Position numbers and translations under genes: made by a program. The notes below the pieces were generated by a model, which made no database searches, was not told where the DNA came from, and worked only from the letters and a program-made list of their open reading frames with translations. A stretch of DNA of 64,000 nt from Ancylomarina sp. DW003 (GTDB lineage Bacteria > Bacteroidota > Bacteroidia > Bacteroidales > Marinifilaceae), in the NCBI RefSeq assembly GCF_029029505.1, contig NZ_JAKJSD010000002.1, positions 1 through 64,000 of the forward strand. The letters are read 5' to 3'. Positions 41,703 through 50,788 of the stretch are shown piece by piece (the first letter of the stretch is position 1; the number at the start of each line of letters is the position of its first letter).

Positions 41703-41786
41703 ACTATAGTAGTCGTGGTACCACAACTACTATAGTTGTAGATTCACGACCATAACAGTCGTGGTACGACGACCGCGACCGTCGTA
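41703..41786. repeat. Cluster of three consecutive palindromes
   Basis: A 34-bp near-perfect palindrome centred on GGTACC (41703-41736; one mismatched pair) is followed by CACGAC-N7-GTCGTG (41745-41763) and TACGACG-N8-CGTCGTA (41765-41786). The 10-mer GTCGTGGTAC occurs twice (41712-41721, 41758-41767). The cluster is far richer in G and C than its flanks and lies in a 600-base gap (41273-41876) with no supported gene. It could be a cruciform, a protein-binding array or a small mobile palindrome. Confidence 0.7.
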
Positions 41787-41811
41787 GTAGCTAAGCAATA
41801 AAACATAGGGC

Positions 41812-41844
41812 GTAAAAAAAAAGCTGACCCGTAAAAGCCAGCTT
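41812..41844 (-). terminator. Terminator of the Bvu_2165-like gene
   Basis: On the minus strand AAGCTG (41844-41839) and CAGCTT (41826-41821) form a 6-bp stem with a 12-base loop, followed by a run of about nine T down to 41812. Confidence 0.8.
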
Positions 41845-41876
41845 ATAATTTATTCAGAATCTATCGTTTTTTGTAT

Positions 41877-42578
41877 TTAGCTTACTGGTGTCAAGTCGAT
41901 TAAGAAGCGACCAGTACGCATACTTTTGTAATTTTTAAATATCGTTCTGACTTCAATTTGAAAAGTTCCTTCAGTCAGACTTTCGGGCACGAAGAACAGA
42001 AGTTCCGATGGCTTGTTCTTTACCACATTGCTAACGCGTGTTTCACTGCTATCGGCTGCAATAAAGAAGATGCCTTGTTTGTCGTCTTCTTTATCGAACT
42101 TAAGTAAGGCGCCTTTTACCGAAGCAATTTGCCCCGGACTAAAACTTTCATTAATCGCTTTTGTTTTCAGATCGGTGAATCGCTGAATAACAGGCTGTGG
42201 TGCACTTATCTCAACTTTTCGCAACTCGATATTCGTGATGGCTTCTGCCAGACGCTTACCTGCGTTTAAATTCAGTCGGATTGAATGACGGTTCTTGTCG
42301 AAGCTATCCTGATCGTTGACAAAAACACCCGACAGACTAGGGTAAACTTTAAAGAGTTCGGTATTCACATTATTGCCATTGGCAACTGCGTCTACCACAG
42401 CATAGTTAAACTCTTCGATCACTGATAGGGCTTCTGCTTTGGTTACCGTAGAGCCTTTACCTATAATACGTTCTACAATTTGTTCTGTTGTTATGGTATC
42501 GCTATCTGTAACGAGTCCCATATAATCATCCGGATCATCGGTCAAATGATTCAAAATTAAACCATATCTTAGAGCCAT
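41877..42578 (-). CDS. Bvu_2165-like protein with N-terminal HU/IHF-like domain
   Basis: At 233 residues, residues 1-125 follow the HU/IHF-like fold seen in Bacteroidota Bvu_2165-type proteins (LNHLTDDPDDYMGLVTDSDTITTEQIVERIIGKGSTVTKAEALSVIEEFNYAVVDAVANGNNVNTELFKVYPSLSGVF). The C-terminal half is a DUF4469-like strand-rich domain (about 130-230). The HU-type DNA-intercalating arm is not evident, so DNA binding is uncertain. The gene stands alone, has a strong terminator, and its 5' leader contains a GC-rich hairpin. Base composition is higher in G and C than the neighbours. Confidence 0.75.
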   Translation of the reverse strand: MALRYGLILNHLTDDPDDYMGLVTDSDTITTEQIVERIIGKGSTVTKAEALSVIEEFNYAVVDAVANGNNVNTELFKVYPSLSGVFVNDQDSFDKNRHSIRLNLNAGKRLAEAITNIELRKVEISAPQPVIQRFTDLKTKAINESFSPGQIASVKGALLKFDKEDDKQGIFFIAADSSETRVSNVVKNKPSELLFFVPESLTEGTFQIEVRTIFKNYKSMRTGRFLIDLTPVS

Positions 42579-42604
42579 AATTTTAAGATTTTAAATGAAT
42601 ACTG

Positions 42605-42667
42605 CAGGTCCCGCCAGCTGCATCCTCCACCGTCCAAAGTTGATGATGTCCGGCTGATGGGAACCTG
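42605..42667 (-). promoter_or_regulatory. GC-rich hairpin in the leader of the Bvu_2165-like gene
   Basis: CAGGTCCCGCCAGC (42605-42618) and GCTGATGGGAACCTG (42653-42667) form an imperfect stem of about 13 pairs enclosing 34 bases, starting 27 bases before the gene. It is clearly GC-richer than the surroundings. It could be a folded 5' leader controlling translation or a small RNA. The rest of the gap (42668-42919) is AT-rich with nothing I can assign. Confidence 0.45.
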
Positions 42668-42919
42668 TTTTTATTTATATATAGATTCTGAATACATTCA
42701 ATTCATTTTATCTTGGCTCTCTTCACCCTTCATTATCTCATCCTAAGATAAGTTCACACTCTTATTGCTACAATCAATAATTGGCTAAAATATTCTTCGC
42801 TTTTATTTGGTTCGCTTAGCTTATTTTAAGCTTGTTTCATATTTATAAGAAACCATTAGAAACATAAAGGACTAATCCTGCTTATCTTTTTAACACTTAT
42901 TAAGCTTTGTGCCAAGCTT

Positions 42920-44254
42920 CTAATTTAAATTGCTCTCAATAATCTTCTCGAGCTTACCAGATGATGGTACTGGTGCAAATGCATCAATAATTTTTCCTTC
43001 TTTATCAATCACCATGAACCTTGGGACTCCCTGTAAAATGTATTTTTCAAATTCCGTTCTGTTACAAACCAATTGCTCCGAGATTTTTTCATGTTTTGCC
43101 AAGTACTTTTCCCACGCTTTTAAATTCGTATCAATACTAATTGAAATAAATTTCATCTTCTTGTTCCCTTTGTACTTTTCAGCTAATTTTTCAAAGTAAG
43201 GTGATTCTTTCTTACATGGGCCACACCAAGTCGCCCAAACATCAATTACAACAACTTTCCCCTTATAACCTGATAATTTTACCAACGATTGTTCTCTATT
43301 TTTCATATTAATTTCCGGAGCAGAATTTCCAGGCATAATCAAATTATATTTATCAAATGCCTCTGATATTGCATCTATGTATTTTTTTGTTTTAAGTTCT
43401 TTTTTCGTTTTGGCTTTTGCTGATAACACATCAGCAACGGGGCCTTTATAACCTAAAGTATAAACAAGTTCTAAAGCCTTTAAAAAATCAAAAATCTCCT
43501 GATCCATATTCTCTTCCCCAATTACACGAATGCATTCTTCACTCACATTCAAAAATACACCAATATTCAAGTAGTCCTTATCGGATCCAATCGTCACGTA
43601 TTCATCAATATCTTCTTGATAAAGCTTTCTTGAATCAGCAACGTATGCTTGCATCTCCTCCTTCGGTACTTTATTCTTATAGGCCTGATTTCTACAATAA
43701 GAGATCAAAGTATTTGCCGCATCGAATTGAATTCGACCATTTTCCATCTTTTTAAACTTCTCACTCACATTCTGTAATGCAGAAAGTTTTTTTTGCCTTG
43801 CAAGTACTTCCTGTTTAACTCGCTCACCCAATTCTTCCTTTGAAGGATTATCTTTCATGACACCCGTTCCATACAAATAAGAACCTGCCTTTGGAAATGG
43901 TCTCGCCTTTAAATAAGAACAAGCCTCTGAGCAAGTTCCTTTAAATTTAGCATTCATCGGATTATCCATATCTACAAATAATTCCAACCGGTCTTCAGGT
44001 GATAAATAAAGAGTATTTCTTCCTAATTGAAAATAAGCTGATTTTTCAAGTTCAAATGTTACTTCAAATCGATTTTTCTCATCTAAATTAATTTTAACAT
44101 ATTGCTTTAATAGTTTAGCTATAGGGGATTCTTTAAACATCATCACTTCAGAAGGAAAATTTTTCAATTCTCCTTGTAAGCGTACTGCTTTTGTTTGTGC
44201 TATGCATGATATTCCATGAACAAAGAACATCAACATTATTAGTAATTTTTTCAT
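42920..44254 (-). CDS. TlpA-family thiol-disulfide oxidoreductase with DUF4369-like N-terminal domain
   Basis: At 444 residues the protein has a signal peptide (LLIMLMFFVHGISCIAQ), a DUF4369-like strand-rich domain (about 22-110), a helical middle domain and a C-terminal thioredoxin fold (about 310-444). The redox motif WCGPC lies in VVVIDVWATWCGPCKKE, with the cis-proline loop GVPRFMV. It should reduce or rearrange disulfides in the periplasm or at the surface. It is the last gene of the second SusCD locus, 11 bases after a similar TlpA lipoprotein, so both probably act on what the transporter imports. Confidence 0.88.
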   Translation of the reverse strand: MKKLLIMLMFFVHGISCIAQTKAVRLQGELKNFPSEVMMFKESPIAKLLKQYVKINLDEKNRFEVTFELEKSAYFQLGRNTLYLSPEDRLELFVDMDNPMNAKFKGTCSEACSYLKARPFPKAGSYLYGTGVMKDNPSKEELGERVKQEVLARQKKLSALQNVSEKFKKMENGRIQFDAANTLISYCRNQAYKNKVPKEEMQAYVADSRKLYQEDIDEYVTIGSDKDYLNIGVFLNVSEECIRVIGEENMDQEIFDFLKALELVYTLGYKGPVADVLSAKAKTKKELKTKKYIDAISEAFDKYNLIMPGNSAPEINMKNREQSLVKLSGYKGKVVVIDVWATWCGPCKKESPYFEKLAEKYKGNKKMKFISISIDTNLKAWEKYLAKHEKISEQLVCNRTEFEKYILQGVPRFMVIDKEGKIIDAFAPVPSSGKLEKIIESNLN

Positions 44255-44265
44255 TTGTTATTGCA

Positions 44266-45417
44266 TTAATTTAAAAGTTCTTCAAGTTTGTCGTCCAATT
44301 GTTTACCACGAAGGTCAACAGCTATAATTTTCCCTTCGTTATCAACAAGAAAATTTGCAGGTACGCCATTCACACCATACATTTGTACAACATGGCTATT
44401 ATGAGCCTTAAGATCGCCTACATTGATCCAAGGAATTTGTTCTTTATCAGATGCTTTCTTCCACGATTTTTGTAAATGATCTAAGGTGAAAGATACAATT
44501 TCAAAATCCTTGTCTTTAAAATGAAAATAAGCTTCTTTCATGTGAGGTATTTCAGCACGACATGGTCCGCACCATGATGCCCAGAACTCCACTAGAACAT
44601 ATTTATTCGCTTTTAGTACGTCCGACAAATTGAATGATTCTCCTTCTAAGTTCGTAGCGGTAAAATCTTTCACAACATTGCCAACACCAACCGATTTACG
44701 ATTCTTAGCCATTTCCTTGGCCTTCCTAATCGAATGTCTCATCACCTCAATTTCAAGTACTGTTCCAAGTTCAGCTTCTAACTTGGTGAATTCCTCAAAT
44801 ATATTTTTCATCCCCCTAATATGTGACAGGCAAAGTAAGCGCACATATGGATCAGTGTGATTTGAATACACCTCACGATAAGCATCTTCCAATGTTTTAG
44901 AGTGACTGGCATATAAATTCATAAACTCTTTTTGAATCGCCTCAGTTTGCTCTTCTTTTTTCAAAGCATAAAACTTTTTTGAAAATGTGGCCAGCTTTTC
45001 AGCAGCAGATTTTACTTCAGTACGGTTAGGTACTTCTTCAAGGATAATACCGTAATACTTTCCTCCTGAAATTTGAGACTTTCTTTCTTCTGGCTTAAGT
45101 TCCAGGCTTATTGTGCCACTCTCAATAATAAAATCTTGTTTCCAACCAGCAAACTCACCATCAATTTTATAAATCCCCAGAAAAGCAGTTTGAGGATGCT
45201 CTATTTCTCCCTTCATTACGAACTTCCCATCTGCAATAGCTGTTTTACTTACAATCTTAAGTCCTGTTACGCTTGTATCCCTTACTAAGACTTGCAACTC
45301 ATTCCCATTGTATTTATCCCAACCGGTTCCGGTAATTTGATATGTATTGTCTTGTTGCATTGTGCAACTTGATAAAACGGCTGTTATAGCCATCAATATC
45401 AGATTCAATTTCCTCAT
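44266..45417 (-). CDS. TlpA-family lipoprotein with DUF4369-like domain
   Basis: At 383 residues the protein has a lipobox (ITAVLSSC, Cys18), a DUF4369-type N-terminal domain (about 24-115), a helical linker (about 130-230) and a thioredoxin domain (about 245-383). The latter contains WCGPC in YVLVEFWASWCGPCRAE and the cis-proline loop GVPANFLV. It is a membrane-anchored thiol-disulfide oxidoreductase, paralogous to the following gene. A 143-base gap with a hairpin (45494-45520) separates it from susD. The conserved CxxC indicates an active redox protein. Confidence 0.9.
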   Translation of the reverse strand: MRKLNLILMAITAVLSSCTMQQDNTYQITGTGWDKYNGNELQVLVRDTSVTGLKIVSKTAIADGKFVMKGEIEHPQTAFLGIYKIDGEFAGWKQDFIIESGTISLELKPEERKSQISGGKYYGIILEEVPNRTEVKSAAEKLATFSKKFYALKKEEQTEAIQKEFMNLYASHSKTLEDAYREVYSNHTDPYVRLLCLSHIRGMKNIFEEFTKLEAELGTVLEIEVMRHSIRKAKEMAKNRKSVGVGNVVKDFTATNLEGESFNLSDVLKANKYVLVEFWASWCGPCRAEIPHMKEAYFHFKDKDFEIVSFTLDHLQKSWKKASDKEQIPWINVGDLKAHNSHVVQMYGVNGVPANFLVDNEGKIIAVDLRGKQLDDKLEELLN

Positions 45418-45493
45418 ATTATCAATTATTAAAATTCGAATTATTTGTGTCTTTAGTTTCTCCTTAATTAGAGAAACAATATTCCTATAAAAT

Positions 45494-45520
45494 ACAAGCC
45501 AGGAAAATGTCCTAGCTTGT
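45494..45520 (-). terminator. Hairpin between susD and the TlpA genes (locus 2)
   Basis: ACAAGCCAGGA (45494-45504) and TCCTAGCTTGT (45510-45520) form an 11-bp stem with one imperfect pair. On the minus strand it is followed by ATTTTATAGG, a weak T tract. It probably acts as a partial terminator that lowers expression of the TlpA genes. Confidence 0.6.
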
Positions 45521-45560
45521 AATTAGTGAGTAACCTTCTAATAAAATTTAAAAATCCTAT

Positions 45561-47138
45561 TTAAGATGGATTATAACCTTCAGGTGCCAATGGAATTCCC
45601 CAGTCAGGATTTAACAACAAAACAGGGTTTGAAATAGGCAAAATAAAGAATTCTGAATTTATTGGAGCTGTATACTCTATTCCAGAAGGCACTGGCTCAA
45701 GCGGCGTATCACCAGCAGGTACCGCAGTATAGGTCATCAATCTATGCACCATTGTGGTTTTAGCCCAAGCTTTACCCTCATCATAAGCTGCATATCTTTT
45801 CAAGTCTAAGAAACGTTTATACGATGGTGTTGGCAATTCTCTTCTTCGCTCATTTATAATTTCATTCAATAAAATATCCCCTGACAAACCAATTAAGGCT
45901 GCTGTTCCTGTTTCATAGCGATATTCACGAAGCTTATTCAAATCAATCAAAGCATTTCCATCTTGTCCATTACGAGCATATGCTTCTGCACGCATTAGCA
46001 AAAGTTCAGGGTATGAGAATCCTGTAGTATTCCCTTTCCCCATCTTATCTGCTCTGTAGTATTTTTTTACTATACCATCATTTCCTCCAAATACATCAGC
46101 ATATCCAGTCGACCATAATAAGAATAATTGCTTTCTCAAATCATTATCAGAAAATAAGCTAACGAATTCTTGTGATACGTAGGCTCTAGGTATACTTGCA
46201 GATCTACGATACAACAAATTCTCAATATTACCCACTAACTTGAATGTACCATCAGGGCTTCCATCATATTGAAGGTTCCAAACAGTTTCCGGATCCTCAC
46301 CAGGAGCACCAACCGCCCCATTGTCGAAATAAGCAAACTTATTAAAGTCATAAATTATTCCTTCAATACCTCCTTTATCTGCCAAAGCATCATTCCAAGC
46401 TTCATCTGCATATGTTAACATTTTAGGGAAATCACCTTTTAGCATGTAGAAATAAGCCAAAGCCGCTTTAACCGTTATTTTATTATAACGAATATTCGTA
46501 CTAAAATCAGGAATATCAATTAATGATGCTAATAAATCTTCTTCAACTAAATCAAATACCTCTTGAGTCGTTGATAGATCAGGATTACCTTCTGTAGCAG
46601 CAGATACCGTTCTGAAAGGAATTGTTTTGGTATTATTTGCACCGCCTGGAATATATGCAGGTCCATAAACCATGCACGCATTCAAATAATTAACGGCACG
46701 CCCAGCCTTAGCTTGTGCTAAGATACTCTTACCAAGATTTTCATCTTGACTTAATAAATCCTCAACACCGTCAATGACATTATTGTAATAATAGGCAGCT
46801 CTATAAATACCCCAATCCCAAAAATAATCCGGGTTTTTAGGGTCATTATAAGGGCGATTAAACTTATAAGCCATTAAACGATCTACATTGGGGTTAGAGA
46901 TTTTTAATTCAGAAGCGAAAATATTTTCACTGTATTCATAATTATCACCTAGCATTGCTAAATTACAACCTGTATTATTGTCTAGGTAATCCCATTGATA
47001 CAAATTAGAATTATTTAAAAGCTTATCAAACTCCTGTATTTTTGAAGGGATTAACTTCCCAACAGGCTTCACATCAAGAAAATCATCGCATGATGTTAAC
47101 GCCACAGTTAGCAATAGTATATATATAATATTTTTCAT
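45561..47138 (-). CDS. susD: SusD/RagB-family lipoprotein (locus 2)
   Basis: The open frame starts at TTG 47156; the ATG at 47138 (MKNIIYILLLTVALTSC) is the probable start and gives 525 residues with lipobox Cys17. SusD hallmarks are GKSILAQAKAGRAVNYLNACMVYGPAYIPGG, the later FSYPELLLMRAEAYARNGQ, INERRRELPTPSYKRFLDLKRYA and the C-terminal FFILPISNPVLLLNPDW. It starts 18 bases after the susC stop. It is longer than the locus-1 SusD and clearly divergent from it, so the two loci handle different substrates. Confidence 0.95.
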   Translation of the reverse strand: MKNIIYILLLTVALTSCDDFLDVKPVGKLIPSKIQEFDKLLNNSNLYQWDYLDNNTGCNLAMLGDNYEYSENIFASELKISNPNVDRLMAYKFNRPYNDPKNPDYFWDWGIYRAAYYYNNVIDGVEDLLSQDENLGKSILAQAKAGRAVNYLNACMVYGPAYIPGGANNTKTIPFRTVSAATEGNPDLSTTQEVFDLVEEDLLASLIDIPDFSTNIRYNKITVKAALAYFYMLKGDFPKMLTYADEAWNDALADKGGIEGIIYDFNKFAYFDNGAVGAPGEDPETVWNLQYDGSPDGTFKLVGNIENLLYRRSASIPRAYVSQEFVSLFSDNDLRKQLFLLWSTGYADVFGGNDGIVKKYYRADKMGKGNTTGFSYPELLLMRAEAYARNGQDGNALIDLNKLREYRYETGTAALIGLSGDILLNEIINERRRELPTPSYKRFLDLKRYAAYDEGKAWAKTTMVHRLMTYTAVPAGDTPLEPVPSGIEYTAPINSEFFILPISNPVLLLNPDWGIPLAPEGYNPS

Positions 47139-47156
47139 ATCTATTTTAATTTTCAA

Positions 47157-50100
47157 TTAAAACTCAAACGAAACTCCTAAGTAAAATTCCGATTTCAATG
47201 GTAGTCTGGCAACCTCTGGAACAATCTCATAATACCCACCCCACAGCTTTGTAGGTGTGTGCGAAGCTTCAGGATCCATATCAAGACCTTTAGCTTGAAT
47301 AGTCCATAAATTACGTCCCTGTAAGAATAGTCTAGCTTTACTTAAGCCTACTTTATCCAATAGTTTTTTCGGAATATTATAAGCTATCGTCAACTCACGA
47401 AGCTTTACATAGTCAGCATCTTTAACAAAATAATCTGCCGTATTATACCACCATCCGGCACCCCATTTTGAAATTTTTGGGTAGATCGTATTAAGCTCAT
47501 CACCTGGCTTTTTCCATGCCTTAGCTATATGCTTATTCCCGATATTAGATCCGGTAAATGGGTTATTCCTCATTTTGGCACCAAAACTTCCCACAAACAT
47601 AAAAGATGCTTCAAAGTTCTTATAAGAAAAAGTGTTAGTCCAGGCCAGATTAACCTTTGGTATTTCAGATCCCAGATAAATCATATCATCTTTTGTAACA
47701 CTATTAGGGTGAATCAAATCACCACCTTTATTATATGCTTGTACATCACCTGCATCAGTTAATGGAGCTCCACGAAATCCCCATAAACTTTTTACAGGAT
47801 ATCCTTTTTCGTTTATTCCTGAATCCGTCAAATAATAAGAAGAATAGGCTCTGTTCACATTATACTCGTCTACATGACTCTTATTATAACTTGCATTAAG
47901 GATCGTGTTAAATCTAAAATTCTCGTTTCTAACAACATCAGCATTTAAAGAAATCTCAAGACCTTTATTGGTAATTTCTCCTGCATTTTTAGATAAACTT
48001 CTTATTCCTGTGGTAGCATCAACAGCATCTGGTGCTAATAAATCAGTACTATGCTTTTTGTAAGCATCAATCGATAAATTAACACGGTTATTAAACATAG
48101 CAAAGTCAACACCTATGTTGGTCGTTTCAGTTTTTTCCCAACGTAACTGATTATTAGCTGGTGATTGAATAGCATATGCCACTCCTTGTGCATCTTGACT
48201 GTATCCATTTGATCGAAGAATCATAAATGGACCTTCCGTCATAGAGATATTACCATTGATTCCATAAGATCCTCTTACATATAATCGGTCGATAAAATCT
48301 ATACTAAACCAATCCTCATTAGAAAGCTTATAGGTTGCTCCTGTTGACCATGTTGGCTTATATCTATATTTTGGATCTGTTCCAAAGAAATTGGTTAAAT
48401 CAAGACGAATTGATCCACTTACTAAAAAGCGATTATCAAATTCATAAGAACCATTTCCGTACCACGAAACAAAACGGTTATCTCGATAAGATAATTTACC
48501 TACAGTTGCTTCTGGAATTGAACTATATCTTCCCAATAAATAGTCAGCAGAATACTCACCAGACCATGAATCCAATTTAGGAATATCTATATACTCAAAG
48601 TCTCCGGAAACAGGGTTGTAACCAAATTTAGTTGGTAAGGTGGCATTATCAAACTGGTCTCTGCGCACCTCATGACCAGCAATTGCAGTCACCCGATGTT
48701 TCCCATCGTCAAATGAACGATCGAAATTTAATTGAGCACGGTAAGTATAACTTTCATTTATACTTCTGGTTTCATCCAATATTCCACCTTCAGGCACATA
48801 ATGTTTGGTTGGGTCTGTTAATGAAGAACCATCATTATACCCTTTTCTTGCAACGAATGATTCTGCAGAATAATGACCTTTTGTGTTAAGGTTACCTCGT
48901 GACCATGCTCCACCTAAATTTAAACTTAATCCTTTTATTAATTTTAGATTTAGCTGAGCTGATAATCTTGTCTGGATATCATTAGACTCATTCATCCCTT
49001 CTCGCATGTCGTCCAAAGCACTATATTTTACAGATTTCATTCCAGCTCGTCCATCATAAACATCTTTGCTTAAGGGACTAACAAAAAAACCTGTATCATC
49101 AACAGGATGACCATTTTCATCTACAATTCTATTATATGGCTGCAAATCACCAAAACCACTTGAGGTTAAATTAAACAAATCGGTTTTTGATCCTTTACTT
49201 TTGGTATAAACAATATTTGCAGAAGTTGAAAATGTAATATAATCCTTAGGCTTCCAAACATTTTTAACATCGAATACAAAACGTTTACTTTTAGATAAAA
49301 TTTGTTCACCTTTTTCATCTAAATAATTAACAGATGCATTAAATAGATTCTTTTCACCACCGCCTGAAATATTCAAATTATGTTGCTGAGTAAAGGCATT
49401 TCTCAAACCATGCTTTTCTACTTCTTTATAGATATTGTTACCTCTCAATTTATCAATCTGTAACATTGCCTCTTCTCGGGTAATTGTTCCATGAGAAGAT
49501 TGTAACAATAGATAATCAACTTCTGGTATTCTTCCGTAACCAAGACTATAGTAAAAAGGAGCACTATCATATTGAGCAATTTGCCCATCAATATAATCAG
49601 ATGTTGAACTTCTATTTAAGTCCCTCATATCTGTTTTCTGAGTCGTACTAAAAGTTCCCTTATAAGAAACTTTGAACTCACCTTTTTTGCCTTTTCTAGT
49701 CGTAATAACAATAACACCATTAGCAGATCTTGATCCATATATTGACGCAGCAACTCCATCCTTAAGGATGGTTATATTTTCAATATTATCGGCATTAATA
49801 CTATTTAAATCACCATCATAAGTAAATCCATCTACCACAATAAGTGGGCTAGCCTCTGCTTCAAAAGTAGATGCGCCACGAATGGTAATATTACCTTTAG
49901 AATCTTTAACCATTCCGGTCGTCATGCCTTCAATTACATTTATCAAACTAGAATTCAACTTAGTTTCTATAGCTTCTTGTTTGATTGACGTAAATGCACC
50001 AGTCGCTCTTTCCTTTGCAATAGTCTGGTATCCTGTCACAACAACTTCTGCCATTTGCTCTGCATCAGAAGATAGTACCACATTCTGAACAAGCTGTCCT

Positions 50101-50690
50101 GAATAAGCAATTTCCTGAGATTGCATTCCAATAAAAGAGAAAACTAAAATCTTAGCATCAGCTGGAATTTCCAATAAATAATTACCATCAATATCAGTTG
50201 CTGTTCCAATTGCAGTTCCTTTTACAAGGATAGAGACGCCAGGTAATGTGTTACCATCTTCATCTTTTACAGTACCTTGAACTTCTTTATTCTCCTGTTT
50301 TGTCTCATTTAAAGGCAATACCATTTCCTTTGCCTTATAAATCACAATCACATCATCCTGAATTCTATAGGTTAGCTTTGTTCCCTCAAGAACAAGATCA
50401 AGCACATCTTGTATAGTAGAATTTTCTTCTATCATACTAACGCGTAAATCAGGGTCAATTTCTGATTCCTTGTATAAAACACCAAAACCAGTCTGAACTT
50501 TTAAGTCTTCAAATACCTCTACCAGGCTAACATTTTCATAGTAAGCCATAGATATTTCCTGTGAAAGTCCATTTGCCATTACACTTAGGTTGAGTGCAAA
50601 AAACAAAATGATAAAATTCCTCATAAGCCAGTAGCTTTTCAGCCATTTCTCTTTTGATAAGAGAAAACGACCATTCAAGTTTTTTTTCAT
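47157..50690 (-). CDS. susC: SusC/RagA-family TonB-dependent transporter with STN domain (locus 2)
   Basis: At 1177 residues the layout is an N-terminal extension and signal (LMRNFIILFFALNLSVMANGLSQ), an STN domain (about 50-120), a CarboxypepD_reg-like domain (about 138-215: GTVKDEDGNTLPGVSILVKGTAIGTATDIDGNYLL), a plug domain (VVTGYQTIAKERATGAF ... DGVAASIYGSRSANGVIVITTRKGKKG) and a barrel ending LGVSFEF. It is about 70 residues longer than the locus-1 SusC because of larger extracellular loops. The STN domain links it to the FecR/ECF pair upstream. Linked TlpA proteins hint at a cysteine-containing or disulfide-bonded substrate (inference). Confidence 0.96.
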   Translation of the reverse strand: MKKNLNGRFLLSKEKWLKSYWLMRNFIILFFALNLSVMANGLSQEISMAYYENVSLVEVFEDLKVQTGFGVLYKESEIDPDLRVSMIEENSTIQDVLDLVLEGTKLTYRIQDDVIVIYKAKEMVLPLNETKQENKEVQGTVKDEDGNTLPGVSILVKGTAIGTATDIDGNYLLEIPADAKILVFSFIGMQSQEIAYSGQLVQNVVLSSDAEQMAEVVVTGYQTIAKERATGAFTSIKQEAIETKLNSSLINVIEGMTTGMVKDSKGNITIRGASTFEAEASPLIVVDGFTYDGDLNSINADNIENITILKDGVAASIYGSRSANGVIVITTRKGKKGEFKVSYKGTFSTTQKTDMRDLNRSSTSDYIDGQIAQYDSAPFYYSLGYGRIPEVDYLLLQSSHGTITREEAMLQIDKLRGNNIYKEVEKHGLRNAFTQQHNLNISGGGEKNLFNASVNYLDEKGEQILSKSKRFVFDVKNVWKPKDYITFSTSANIVYTKSKGSKTDLFNLTSSGFGDLQPYNRIVDENGHPVDDTGFFVSPLSKDVYDGRAGMKSVKYSALDDMREGMNESNDIQTRLSAQLNLKLIKGLSLNLGGAWSRGNLNTKGHYSAESFVARKGYNDGSSLTDPTKHYVPEGGILDETRSINESYTYRAQLNFDRSFDDGKHRVTAIAGHEVRRDQFDNATLPTKFGYNPVSGDFEYIDIPKLDSWSGEYSADYLLGRYSSIPEATVGKLSYRDNRFVSWYGNGSYEFDNRFLVSGSIRLDLTNFFGTDPKYRYKPTWSTGATYKLSNEDWFSIDFIDRLYVRGSYGINGNISMTEGPFMILRSNGYSQDAQGVAYAIQSPANNQLRWEKTETTNIGVDFAMFNNRVNLSIDAYKKHSTDLLAPDAVDATTGIRSLSKNAGEITNKGLEISLNADVVRNENFRFNTILNASYNKSHVDEYNVNRAYSSYYLTDSGINEKGYPVKSLWGFRGAPLTDAGDVQAYNKGGDLIHPNSVTKDDMIYLGSEIPKVNLAWTNTFSYKNFEASFMFVGSFGAKMRNNPFTGSNIGNKHIAKAWKKPGDELNTIYPKISKWGAGWWYNTADYFVKDADYVKLRELTIAYNIPKKLLDKVGLSKARLFLQGRNLWTIQAKGLDMDPEASHTPTKLWGGYYEIVPEVARLPLKSEFYLGVSFEF

Positions 50691-50744
50691 AAATTTGTAA
50701 TGATTAAGGTTAAAACTAGAATACCGTATGTATTCTTTTAACTG

Positions 50745-50772
50745 CCCGGAAAATGCGCCAACATTTTTCGGG
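50745..50772 (-). promoter_or_regulatory. Hairpin between fecR and susC (locus 2)
   Basis: CCCGGAAAATG (50745-50755) and CATTTTTCGGG (50762-50772) form an 11-bp stem with one imperfect pair and a 6-base loop, in the 98-base gap before susC. It mirrors the locus-1 hairpin at 39403-39428, including one imperfect pair that is G-U on the plus strand and A-C on the transcribed strand. Confidence 0.45.
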
Positions 50773-50788
50773 TTTCTTTTTATTTAGG

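Noticed and set aside
41505-41735. 76-codon frame running into the palindrome cluster
   Set aside because: Composition is unlike real proteins here, the end is dictated by the palindrome, and there is no start context.
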